Assembly (NCBI GenBank): GCA_020025305.1 | Contig: JAHHSG010000021.1 | Location: 1-33,906 of the forward strand | Length of the DNA stretch: 33,906 bases | Reading direction: 5' to 3' | Source: Oscillospiraceae bacterium | GTDB lineage: Bacteria; Bacillota; Clostridia; Oscillospirales; Oscillospiraceae | Shown here: positions 1 to 6,911 of the stretch, one piece after another | Layout: the number at the start of each line of letters is the position of its first letter | Numbering within the stretch: position 1 is the first letter of the stretch | Notes under the pieces: generated by a model | Told to the model about the DNA's origin: nothing | What the model saw: only the letters and a program-made list of their open reading frames with translations | Databases searched by the model: none | Position numbers and translations under genes: made by a program

Positions 1-50
1 TCTGGCTACGGACCAGAAGGCCGGGGGTTCGAATCCCTCACGGCGTGCCA
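1..50 (+). tRNA. tRNA-Arg (anticodon ACG), 3' part only
   Basis: These 50 bases are identical to the last 50 bases of the complete tRNA-Arg at 194-270. They hold the anticodon arm with ACG at 8-10, the variable loop, the T arm with the GGTTCGAATCC signature, the 3' acceptor strand and an encoded CCA. The 5' half lies before the window edge. It is one of two tandem copies. Confidence 0.93.
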
Positions 51-78
51 AAAGCTCTGCATTTTATGCAGGGCTTTT
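51..78 (+). terminator. Rho-independent terminator of the first tRNA-Arg
   Basis: A 12-bp stem (51-62 with 66-77, one G-T pair) closes a three-base loop directly after the tRNA CCA and ends in four T. The same hairpin in slightly different form follows the second tRNA copy. Confidence 0.8.
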
Positions 79-132
79 GTCTTGCCCTTCTTTTCGAAAC
101 AAAAAACTTTCCGAACTTTTCCATTTTACCTC

Positions 133-161
133 TTGCATTTTATTGATAATCATGCTATTAT
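133..161 (+). promoter_or_regulatory. Sigma-A promoter of the second tRNA-Arg
   Basis: TTGCAT at 133-138 and TATTAT at 156-161 are separated by 17 bases, 32 bases upstream of the mature tRNA. The second copy therefore has its own promoter even though a sister gene lies just upstream. Confidence 0.7.
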
Positions 162-193
162 AAATAAGTTGTCTGGTGAGACACACAAAATAA

Positions 194-270
194 GCGCCGT
201 TAGCTCAGCTGGATAGAGCGTCTGGCTACGGACCAGAAGGCCGGGGGTTCGAATCCCTCACGGCGTGCCA
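194..270 (+). tRNA. tRNA-Arg (anticodon ACG)
   Basis: This 77-base cloverleaf has a GCGCCGT acceptor strand pairing with ACGGCGT near the 3' end. It has a D arm with AGCTCAGCTGG, a five-pair anticodon stem, loop CTACGGA with anticodon ACG at 228-230, and a T arm with GGTTCGAATCC. CCA is encoded at 268-270. In bacteria the ACG anticodon is edited to ICG by TadA and reads CGU, CGC and CGA arginine codons. Confidence 0.96.
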
Positions 271-299
271 AAAGCCCTGCATTTTCATGCAGGGCTTTT
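271..299 (+). terminator. Rho-independent terminator of tRNA-Arg
   Basis: The stem 271-281 pairs perfectly with 288-298 around a six-base loop and ends in a TTTT run. It follows the tRNA CCA without a gap and is a near copy of the hairpin at 51-78. Confidence 0.85.
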
Positions 300-315
300 G
301 TCTTGCCCACGCAGC

Positions 316-350
316 AAAATAGCGGAGCCTCTCGGCTCCGCTATTTTTTC
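316..350. terminator. Bidirectional terminator between tRNA-Arg and the sortase gene
   Basis: A perfect 14-bp stem (316-329 with 334-347) has a four-base loop. The plus strand continues into a T-rich tail, so it can back up the tRNA terminator. On the minus strand it sits just past the stop codon of the sortase gene and has a shorter T run. Confidence 0.8.
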
Positions 351-357
351 ACTTTTT

Positions 358-1089
358 TTACTCTACCCCAACCAGTTCGCCCAGCACCACATAGCGGGCA
401 TCGTCATACTCATAGGTGCAGGTGGACAGGGTCACGATCTTACCGCCATGATAGGATACCTTCGGTGTGAACGTGGAAGTGTCCATGCAGCTTTGGAGCA
501 TCTCATCTGAAGGCTCCGTCGTATAAACATCACTGACACTGTCAACAATACAGCCAGCCAGCAAATCCATCCGATAGGTTTGCTCCTCTGTGGTTATATA
601 GATGTAGGGATGCTCGTCATAAAAACTCTGTTTTTTATACTCCACCAGTTCTGCGAACATAGCGCCGCTCTTCATGTGGTGGCCGTAAATCATGGTATTG
701 CCATCGCTGAAATCAGCGCTGTTGCGATAGTCCATAAAGATGGTGCCGTTGTAGTTCCAAGTACCGTCCAGCAATCGGTAGAGATAGTACTCATTATCCT
801 GTCCCTGCACAATGGGATAGTTGATCTTTGTGTTGGCGCAGTAAATCCAGCCCACAATGTCGGAATTCAGCTTTCGTAGCTCATCAAAATTCACTTCAAC
901 ACGTTCCGGTGCATCAGCTGACTCTCCGTTTTCGTTTTTATCCTGTTCTGCCGTGACAAATTTGGAGGCACTTTCCATCATCTTGTCACTGCGGTATTTC
1001 TCAAGCATATAGCTGCCCAGCTGATAGGCAGAAAAGAGAAAGACAGCGATCAGAACCGCCATGATTCCGTAATAGAGGCCTTTTTTCAT
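358..1089 (-). CDS. srtB: Class B sortase (SrtB family)
   Basis: The 243-residue product is a membrane-anchored cysteine transpeptidase that joins sorting-signal proteins to peptidoglycan or to pilin. Residues 5-25 form one hydrophobic N-terminal membrane segment, followed by an acidic linker to about residue 65 and then the sortase barrel. The catalytic residues are visible: His in YGHHM (137-138), Cys224 in TLSTC and Arg232 in YDDARYVV. The start is supported by an AGGAGG site 10 bases upstream. No protein with an LPxTG- or NPQTN-like sorting signal is encoded in the window, so its substrate is unknown. It is transcribed alone and divergently from the MurE-like gene. The family call is firm; the substrate class is not. 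Confidence 0.92.
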   Translation of the reverse strand: MKKGLYYGIMAVLIAVFLFSAYQLGSYMLEKYRSDKMMESASKFVTAEQDKNENGESADAPERVEVNFDELRKLNSDIVGWIYCANTKINYPIVQGQDNEYYLYRLLDGTWNYNGTIFMDYRNSADFSDGNTMIYGHHMKSGAMFAELVEYKKQSFYDEHPYIYITTEEQTYRMDLLAGCIVDSVSDVYTTEPSDEMLQSCMDTSTFTPKVSYHGGKIVTLSTCTYEYDDARYVVLGELVGVE

Positions 1090-1115
1090 CTGTGGACCCT
1101 CCTCTTGGTGGCTTC

Positions 1116-1144
1116 ATTGTATCAAATCTCCATCTCCTGCGCAA
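1116..1144 (-). promoter_or_regulatory. Sigma-A promoter of the sortase gene
   Basis: On the minus strand, TTGCGC (1139-1144) and TACAAT (1116-1121) are 17 bases apart and lie about 27 bases before the sortase start codon. Spacing and hexamers fit a housekeeping promoter. Confidence 0.6.
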
Positions 1145-1168
1145 GTGGTTGGGGAAATTTCTCTTTAC

Positions 1169-1197
1169 TTGCAGATGTGGATGGGGTAGTATATACT
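1169..1197 (+). promoter_or_regulatory. Sigma-A promoter of the MurE-like gene
   Basis: TTGCAG (1169-1174), a 17-base spacer and TATACT (1192-1197) form a good promoter. The predicted leader is about 105 bases long before the start at 1310, with the ribosome site GGAGGA at 1300-1305. Confidence 0.65.
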
Positions 1198-1309
1198 AAT
1201 ACACGACAGCAGCAATATATTTGCATGATTTCGCTCTGCCTCCGCCAGATTTCCCTAGGGAAAATCACGGCAACGGTACAGCAACACATCCTAAACAACG
1301 GAGGAATAT

Positions 1310-2812
1310 ATGAACATCAGAAAAGACAGCAGGGGCTTGGAGGCCTATCTGCAGCAGCACGGGCTGCTGGTTTCTCCTGCCGGAGCAGGCGTCACTTTTA
1401 CCGGTCTTTCCAATAACTCGCAGGAAACGCACGAGGGGGATCTTTTCATTTGCAAGGGCTTCGGTTTTAAGCCGGAATACCTTCTCATGGCAGCTAACCG
1501 CGGTGCCGTTTGCTACATGGGGGAAACTGAAATTCCCGGCACAACACTTCCCTTCCTGCACGTCAGCGATGTCCGCAAGGCGCAGAGTCTGGCGGCTCGC
1601 TGGTTTTACGATATGCCCTCCGACCATTTTTCCCTGGTAGGCATTACCGGCACCAAGGGCAAGACCACCACCACCTGTATGACCCATGCGGTCATGGATG
1701 CGGTCGCGGGATGCAAAACAGGTCTGATCTCCGGTCTGGAGTGTGATGTGGGCGGCGAAGTCGTCCCCTCTCATCTGACCACCCCCGAATCTCCGGATAT
1801 GCAAAGATACTTTGCCGATGCCAGACATAACAAAATGCCCATCGTCACCATTGAGATCTCCAGCCAGACCTATAAAGTAGATCGGGCCTACGGTCAGCAT
1901 TTTGACTATGGTGTTTTCCTCAATATCGGCCCCGATCACATCTCCCCGCAGGAGCATCCCAGTATGGAGGATTATCTCCGGTGCAAGATTGCCCTGCTGG
2001 AAAACAGCGATACGGCTGTGATCTGCCGGGATACCGACTGCTTCGACACCGTATATGCCGCAGCAAAGGCCAAGTGCAAGCGCATATGTCTTGTGGGCGA
2101 GGAAGCGGACTGCGACTTCCGTTTTCACGACATATCCAAACTTCCCAGCGGCTATTCCTTCCTCGTCACGGAGAAGGAGAGCGGCCAAACCCACCCCTAC
2201 ACAATTGCCATGGACGGCAGCTTCAACATCAAAAACGCCATGGCCGCCATTGCTGTGGGCCGTATGATGGGTGGTGATCCCGCTGCCATTGCCAACGCGC
2301 TGCAAGGTGTGACGGTTGCCGGACGTTCTGACCTCTATATCGGTGGTGGAATCACGGTTCTGATCAACTATATGCACAACAGCACCAGCTGTCAGGCCTC
2401 GCTGGAGGATCTGCAGCACGACTATCCCGGTGCCTATATCTCCGTGGTCATCGGCATGGCCAGCCATCGTTCTCCCCAGCGTCTGCAGGACATTGGAAGC
2501 ATCTGCGGCAAATATGCCGACCGCGTCTTTTTTACGGCCGAGGATCCGGACTTTGAGGATCCCCGGGACATCGGTATGCGCCTTGCCAAGGCGGCTGCAG
2601 GCGGCAAAGCAGAGATTACCGTAGAACCCGACCGCGTCATCGCTGTGGAACGCGCCATCATGGAGGCCCCGGAGGGCGCTGTGGTCGTACTGAGCGGCAA
2701 GGGCAACGAGACGACCCAGCACGTCAACGGTGCCTATGTTCCCTACGAATCCGACCCTGTGATAACGCAGCGTATGCTCCCCCTCCGTGAGAAATCCCGC
2801 CGCAACGCCTAA
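1310..2812 (+). CDS. MurE-like Mur ligase (UDP-N-acetylmuramyl peptide synthetase family)
   Basis: The 500-residue protein has the three Mur ligase domains. They are an N-terminal UDP-binding region, a central ATP domain with the P-loop GITGTKGKTT at 111-120, and a C-terminal domain ending with SGKGNET (462-468), where MurE has GKGHE. Length and overall order match MurE, which adds the third amino acid (meso-DAP or lysine) to UDP-MurNAc-Ala-Glu. Lys226 in DYLRCKIALL sits where MurE has its carbamylated lysine. However, the usual VDYAHTPD is INYMHNST (352-360) and the DNPR specificity motif is replaced by AEDPDFED (410-417). It may be a second ligase for another amino acid or substrate, not the main MurE. 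It stands alone, with no cell-wall operon around it. Confidence 0.78.
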   Translation: MNIRKDSRGLEAYLQQHGLLVSPAGAGVTFTGLSNNSQETHEGDLFICKGFGFKPEYLLMAANRGAVCYMGETEIPGTTLPFLHVSDVRKAQSLAARWFYDMPSDHFSLVGITGTKGKTTTTCMTHAVMDAVAGCKTGLISGLECDVGGEVVPSHLTTPESPDMQRYFADARHNKMPIVTIEISSQTYKVDRAYGQHFDYGVFLNIGPDHISPQEHPSMEDYLRCKIALLENSDTAVICRDTDCFDTVYAAAKAKCKRICLVGEEADCDFRFHDISKLPSGYSFLVTEKESGQTHPYTIAMDGSFNIKNAMAAIAVGRMMGGDPAAIANALQGVTVAGRSDLYIGGGITVLINYMHNSTSCQASLEDLQHDYPGAYISVVIGMASHRSPQRLQDIGSICGKYADRVFFTAEDPDFEDPRDIGMRLAKAAAGGKAEITVEPDRVIAVERAIMEAPEGAVVVLSGKGNETTQHVNGAYVPYESDPVITQRMLPLREKSRRNA

Positions 2813-3009
2813 ACTAAATGCAAAAGAGTCTTCGCCCATGGACGAGCTCCCATCACCGGGGGTACGCCCACACGAAACAAGGTGATGGATGAGCAGTCTC
2901 CGGTGAGTCCCCGTTTTTCCTTCCTTGCTTTTTGCGCCATGCCTGATGCCAGCTTCTCTTTATTGATTGGAAACAGCATCTGGATAGGAGCATATTTTCT
3001 CTTAGACAT
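2809..3009 (-). CDS. Possible small hypothetical protein
   Basis: This 66-codon frame starts at an ATG at 3007-3009 with AGGGGG six bases upstream; a second ATG lies two codons earlier. The product is basic, begins MSKRKYAPIQMLFPINKEK, and matches nothing I recognise. It has no membrane segment or known motif. Evidence against it: the ribosome site is inside the stem of a plus-strand terminator, the last bases overlap the end of the MurE-like gene, and a strong stem-loop at 2846-2894 lies inside the frame. A noncoding explanation is equally possible. Confidence 0.28.
   Translation of the reverse strand: MSKRKYAPIQMLFPINKEKLASGMAQKARKEKRGLTGDCSSITLFRVGVPPVMGARPWAKTLLHLV
2846..2894. other. Stem-loop in the gap after the MurE-like gene
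   Basis: Bases 2850-2857 (CCATCACC) pair perfectly with 2881-2888, and GCTC (2846-2849) can pair with GAGC (2891-2894) after a two-base bulge. The 23-base loop has a further GGG/CCC pairing. It lies upstream of the terminator at 3016-3060, so the gap could give a short structured transcript on the plus strand. Confidence 0.4.
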
Positions 3010-3015
3010 AGTCAT

Positions 3016-3060
3016 CCCCCTGTTGTAGTTTTCATTATCCTACAACAGGGGGAGTTTTTT
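3016..3060 (+). terminator. Rho-independent terminator, plus strand
   Basis: A perfect 13-bp stem (3016-3028 with 3040-3052) is followed by AG and six T. It lies 204 bases after the MurE-like stop codon, so that transcript would have a long 3' end unless a separate short RNA ends here. Confidence 0.85.
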
Positions 3061-3132
3061 CATTGTCCGTTTTTATGGGATCGGTTCCCCCAAAAGGGGA
3101 GGGTTATTTTGTATGTACAGCGTTGCAATTTC

Positions 3133-4542
3133 TCAAAAGGGAACTTTGCCGGAAATGCCGGGGCGGGTCATGCTATCCACATTCAAAATAGACTCCAGCT
3201 GCTGCGTGGTCAGCAATCCTTGGGACAACACCAGCTTGCGGATAGACACACCTTTGGCCAGTGCCTCTTTTGCCAATGCAGCCGCCTTCGTATAGCCGAT
3301 GTAGGGGCAAAGTGCCGTCACAATCCCCACGCTGGACTCCAGCAGCTCCTCACAGCGATCCTCGTTGGCTGTAATACCCTCCACACAATTGACAGCAAAA
3401 GTATGCACTGCATGAGCCAGCTGGTCAATAGATTGGAACAGGCAGCAGAAAATCACCGGTTCAAAGGCGTTCAGTTCCATTTGTCCCGCCTCCACCGCCA
3501 TGGAGATGGTCACATCATTGCCCACCACCCGGAAGGCCACTTGATTGACTACCTCCGGAATCACCGGGTTTACCTTACCCGGCATGATCGATGAACCATT
3601 CTGCCGTGCCGGCAGATTGATTTCTCCGAACCCGGCGCGTGGGCCGGAGGACATGAGACGCAGGTCATTTGCAATCTTAGAAAGGGCAATGGCACAGTTG
3701 CGCACAGCGCTGGACACGGCTGCAAAGCAGTCTACATTTTGGGTTGCATCAATGAGATCTCTGGCTTGGGAAAAAGATGCGTCCATGTGATACGATAAGA
3801 TCTCCGTTATACTGTGAAAATAGGTGTCGTCCGCATTAAGGCCTGTGCCGATGGCGGTACCTCCCATGTTGATGGTCAACAACTCGTGGGAGGCATGGCG
3901 TACACGCTCAAGCCCCCGGGAGACGGAAGTAGCGTATGCCCGAAACTCCTGTCCCAGCCGTACCGGAACGGCGTCCTGCAGCTGCGTCCTGCCCATTTTT
4001 AAGATTGAATCAAATTCCACGGCTTTCCGATCCAGCTCTGTACGCAGTAAAATCAGTTCCTTCTCCAGCTGCCGTATCAAGACCAAAGCCGTCATCTTAC
4101 CCGCAGTTGGGATCACATCATTGGTGGATTGTCCGCAGTTCACATGATCATTGGGGTGTACGATCGTATAATCCCCCAACTGCCCGCCCAGATGAACGAT
4201 TGCCACGTTGGCAATCACCTCATTGGCGTTCATATTCATAGAGGTTCCTGCGCCGCCCTGCATGGGATCCACAATGAACTGATGGTGGTACTCCCCTTCT
4301 GCAATCCGATCGCAGGCCCAGGTGATAGCGTCTGCCCGCTCCCAGTCCAGGACACCTGCCCGTGCATTAGCCACGGCACAGGCTTTTTTCAAAATAGCCA
4401 GGCTGCGGATCATCTCGCTGTGCATTCTATTTCCGGTGATGGAAAAATTCTCCAATGCCCGAAGTGATTGAATACCATAATAGGCGTCGGCCGGGATCTC
4501 TTTTTCTCCAATAAAATCTCGTTCGATGCGTGTCTGCTCCAT
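3133..4542 (-). CDS. aspA: Aspartate ammonia-lyase (aspartase)
   Basis: The enzyme reversibly splits L-aspartate into fumarate and ammonia in the cytoplasm. The fumarase/aspartase superfamily signature GSSIMPGKVNP is intact, as are the CGQSTNDVIPTA loop and the GRTQLQDAVPV region. The segment LNAFEPVIF carries glutamate where fumarases usually have lysine (FKP), which favours aspartase. I chose the ATG at 4540-4542 (469 residues) because AAGGAG lies 10 bases upstream. The in-frame extension to 4608 adds 22 residues unlike the family and contains no better ribosome site. The gene is divergent from nadA, whose pathway consumes aspartate. A fumarase function is less likely but not excluded. Confidence 0.9.
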   Translation of the reverse strand: MEQTRIERDFIGEKEIPADAYYGIQSLRALENFSITGNRMHSEMIRSLAILKKACAVANARAGVLDWERADAITWACDRIAEGEYHHQFIVDPMQGGAGTSMNMNANEVIANVAIVHLGGQLGDYTIVHPNDHVNCGQSTNDVIPTAGKMTALVLIRQLEKELILLRTELDRKAVEFDSILKMGRTQLQDAVPVRLGQEFRAYATSVSRGLERVRHASHELLTINMGGTAIGTGLNADDTYFHSITEILSYHMDASFSQARDLIDATQNVDCFAAVSSAVRNCAIALSKIANDLRLMSSGPRAGFGEINLPARQNGSSIMPGKVNPVIPEVVNQVAFRVVGNDVTISMAVEAGQMELNAFEPVIFCCLFQSIDQLAHAVHTFAVNCVEGITANEDRCEELLESSVGIVTALCPYIGYTKAAALAKEALAKGVSIRKLVLSQGLLTTQQLESILNVDSMTRPGISGKVPF

Positions 4543-4635
4543 AGTAACTTTACTCCTTACGTCTGCGGCACAGTCTTTGGCTTTCCAGTTGACACCTGTC
4601 CTGTCCACAGAATCACCGCAAATTAAAACTTATCA

Positions 4636-4673
4636 TTTGGTGGCAGTATACCACCAAAAAAAGCAATTTACAA
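4636..4673 (-). promoter_or_regulatory. aspA promoter with an inverted repeat over the -10 box
   Basis: On the minus strand, TTGTAA (4668-4673), a 17-base spacer and TATACT (4645-4650) form a promoter about 100 bases before aspA. The -10 box lies exactly between the arms of an 8-bp perfect inverted repeat, TTTGGTGG (4636-4643) and CCACCAAA (4651-4658). A regulator bound there would block or control transcription. The regulator is not identifiable from sequence. Confidence 0.65.
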
Positions 4674-4704
4674 GTTTTTTTGCTTGCAGAAAGTAATAAA
4701 ATGA

Positions 4705-4740
4705 AATATTATACATATGTCTTGTCATATGTATAATATT
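4705..4740. promoter_or_regulatory. Perfect 15-bp palindrome, likely NiaR operator of the nad operon
   Basis: Bases 4705-4719 are the exact reverse complement of 4726-4740, around the six-base centre TCTTGT. The repeat covers the whole nadA -35 box. The last gene of the operon encodes an NiaR-type niacin-responsive repressor, so autoregulation through this site is the simplest reading. Assignment to NiaR is inference from context. Confidence 0.7.
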
Positions 4741-4750
4741 GTGCTATACT
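4722..4750 (+). promoter_or_regulatory. Sigma-A promoter of nadABC-niaR
   Basis: TTGTCA (4722-4727), 17 bases, then TATACT (4745-4750). The start would be near 4757, giving a leader of about 60 bases. The -35 box is embedded in the palindrome at 4705-4740. Confidence 0.75.
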
Positions 4751-4817
4751 GTCATAGCGTATATCAAACAGCGCAAATTTAATGTAGCCGCGCAGCCGCG
4801 CGGGAATCGAGGATGAT

Positions 4818-5723
4818 ATGACTAAACAGGAGGAAATTGCAAAGCTGAAGGTGGAAAAGGACGCCGTGATCCTAGCTCACTACTATGTGGAACCCGAGGT
4901 GCAGGAGGTCGCGGATTACATCGGTGACTCCTTCTATCTCAGCAAACTGGCACAGGGGCTCACCAACTCCACCATCGTTTTTTGCGGCGTCAACTTTATG
5001 GGCGAAAGCGGCAAGCTTCTCTCCCCCGCAAAAAAAGTATTAATGCCAGACCTCCACGCCGACTGTCCTATGGCCCACATGGTACGCAAGGAGGATGTGG
5101 AACGCTATCGGCAGGAATACCCCGATCTGGCGGTGGTGTGCTATATTAACTCCACAGCGGAGATCAAGACCTGGTCGGACGTGTGTGTTACCTCCGCCAA
5201 TGCGGTAAAGGTAGTGCGTGAACTGAGCAGCCACGATATTCTCTTTATTCCCGATCAAAATCTGGGGCAGTATGTGGCGCAGCAAGTTCCGGAAAAAAAC
5301 GTAATGGTGGTAGACGGCTACTGTCCCATTCACAATGCGATCTCTGCCCATGAGCTGCACGAATTGAAGCAGGCCCATCCGCAAGCCCAGCTGCTGGTGC
5401 ATCCCGAGTGTCCCCAGGCTGTCCGGGAAATGGCGGACTTTGTGGGTTCCACCTCCGGCATCATCAAATACGCCACGGAGAATGCGGGGCAGGAATTCAT
5501 CATTGCTACCGAAATAGGCGTCAGCTATGAGCTCCAAAAGAAAAATCCAGATAAAATGTTCTATTTCCCAAAGACCACACCCATCTGCCCTGATATGAAA
5601 ACCATCACACTGGATAAGATCATCCACGTCCTGAAAACCGGGGAAAATCAAGCCAATCTCTCCGCCGAGACAGCAGCCGGCGCAAAGCTGCCCTTGGAGC
5701 GGATGTTGGAACTTTCTAAATAA
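4818..5723 (+). CDS. nadA: Quinolinate synthase
   Basis: NadA condenses iminoaspartate with dihydroxyacetone phosphate to quinolinate, using a [4Fe-4S] cluster. The 301-residue length is typical for the short Clostridial/Thermotoga form. Cys83, Cys169 (DGYCP) and Cys257 (TPICPDM) occupy the positions of the three cluster ligands. The AHYY motif (20-23), YINSTAE, PDQNLG and HPEC (195-198) are also present. The ATG at 4818 follows GAGG at 4809-4812. It is the first gene of nadA-nadB-nadC-niaR, with a 15-base gap to nadB. Confidence 0.97.
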   Translation: MTKQEEIAKLKVEKDAVILAHYYVEPEVQEVADYIGDSFYLSKLAQGLTNSTIVFCGVNFMGESGKLLSPAKKVLMPDLHADCPMAHMVRKEDVERYRQEYPDLAVVCYINSTAEIKTWSDVCVTSANAVKVVRELSSHDILFIPDQNLGQYVAQQVPEKNVMVVDGYCPIHNAISAHELHELKQAHPQAQLLVHPECPQAVREMADFVGSTSGIIKYATENAGQEFIIATEIGVSYELQKKNPDKMFYFPKTTPICPDMKTITLDKIIHVLKTGENQANLSAETAAGAKLPLERMLELSK

Positions 5724-5738
5724 GAGGCGAATATAATC

Positions 5739-6905
5739 ATGAAGGAACTTACATACGATACAGTCATCGCAGGCTGCGGTGTGGGCGGACTTTTCACCGC
5801 CCTGCACCTGCCCCGTGAGCAGCGGGTCTTAATGATCAGTAAGGAGGATGTAGAGAGCTGCAACTCCATGCTGGCACAAGGCGGTATCTGCGTTTTGCTG
5901 AACGATGCGGACTACGATGACTATTTTGAGGACACCATGCGGGCCGGACACTACGAGAACCGCAAGGAGAGCGTGGACATCATGCTCCGCTCCAGCCGCA
6001 GTGTCATCAACCAGCTGCTGGACTGGGGCGTAGACTTTGCCCGGAACAGCGACGGCAGTTTGGCCTATACCCGCGAGGGTGCCCACTCTCGTCCTCGGAT
6101 CTGCTTCCACGAGGACACTACCGGCAAGGAAATCACCACCAAACTGCGTCAGGCGGTAGAAAAACTGCCCAACGTAGAGATCAGGGAGTATACCACCATG
6201 AAGGACATTCTGGTGGAAAACGGCGTATGTACCGGCATGGTGGCTGAGACGAAGGAGGGCGAAGAGCTGCGCATTCACGCCCGCGATACGGTGATGGCCA
6301 CCGGCGGTATCGGGGGGAACTACGAGCACTCTACCAACTTCCGCTGCCTCACTGGCGATGCACTGGACATTTCAAAAAAGCACGGCATTGCGCTGGAGCA
6401 TCTGGACTATGTGCAGATCCATCCTACCGTTCTCTATAGTGAAAAGCCCGGTCGGCGGTTCCTCATCTCCGAGTCCACCCGCGGTGAGGGTGCTGTCCTG
6501 CTCAACAGCAAAGGTGAGCGCTTTGTGAATGAGCTGCTGCCCCGGGATGTGGTGGCACAGGCCATCTTCGACGAGATGGAAAAAGAAGGCTCCAAGCACG
6601 TCTGGCTCTCCTTTGCAGCCATTCCCGAGGAAGAAATCCGCACCCATTTTCCCAACATTCTGGCCACCTGTCTGGAAGAGGGATACGACATTACCAAGGA
6701 GCCGATCCCCGTGGTGCCTGCCCAGCACTACTTCATGGGCGGTGTCCATGTGGACAGCAACTCTCAGACCACCATGGAACACCTCTACGCCGTGGGCGAA
6801 ACCAGCTGCAATGGTGTACACGGCAAGAATCGCCTTGCCAGCAATAGTCTGCTGGAGAGCATGGTGTTCGCAGAGCGCGCCGCCAATCATATAGCGAAAG
6901 GATGA
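5739..6905 (+). CDS. nadB: L-aspartate oxidase, short form without the C-terminal domain
   Basis: NadB oxidises L-aspartate to iminoaspartate for NadA using FAD; in anaerobes fumarate can accept the electrons. The N-terminal FAD motif is GCGVGGL (12-18). Substrate-site segments typical of the family are present: REGAHSRPR, FHEDTTGKEI, HPTVLY, ESTRGEGA and VPAQHYFMGGV. The FAD-contacting C-terminal part, NRLASNSLLE, is kept. The protein has only 388 residues against about 530 in E. coli NadB, and ends where the helical succinate dehydrogenase/fumarate reductase C-terminal domain would begin. The stop is followed six bases later by nadC, so this looks like a true short form and not a broken gene. 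Confidence 0.93.
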   Translation: MKELTYDTVIAGCGVGGLFTALHLPREQRVLMISKEDVESCNSMLAQGGICVLLNDADYDDYFEDTMRAGHYENRKESVDIMLRSSRSVINQLLDWGVDFARNSDGSLAYTREGAHSRPRICFHEDTTGKEITTKLRQAVEKLPNVEIREYTTMKDILVENGVCTGMVAETKEGEELRIHARDTVMATGGIGGNYEHSTNFRCLTGDALDISKKHGIALEHLDYVQIHPTVLYSEKPGRRFLISESTRGEGAVLLNSKGERFVNELLPRDVVAQAIFDEMEKEGSKHVWLSFAAIPEEEIRTHFPNILATCLEEGYDITKEPIPVVPAQHYFMGGVHVDSNSQTTMEHLYAVGETSCNGVHGKNRLASNSLLESMVFAERAANHIAKG

Positions 6906-6911
6906 GGCAGT

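Noticed and set aside
1265..2839. Long open frame (524 codons) opposite the MurE-like gene
   Set aside because: Its product has no family features, while the plus-strand frame has complete Mur ligase motifs, a promoter and a ribosome site. Codon bias of the real gene keeps the opposite frame open.
5739..6905. nadB as a truncated pseudogene
   Set aside because: The frame is intact, ends after the FAD-binding segment, and is tightly spaced with nadA and nadC. A short functional form is more likely.
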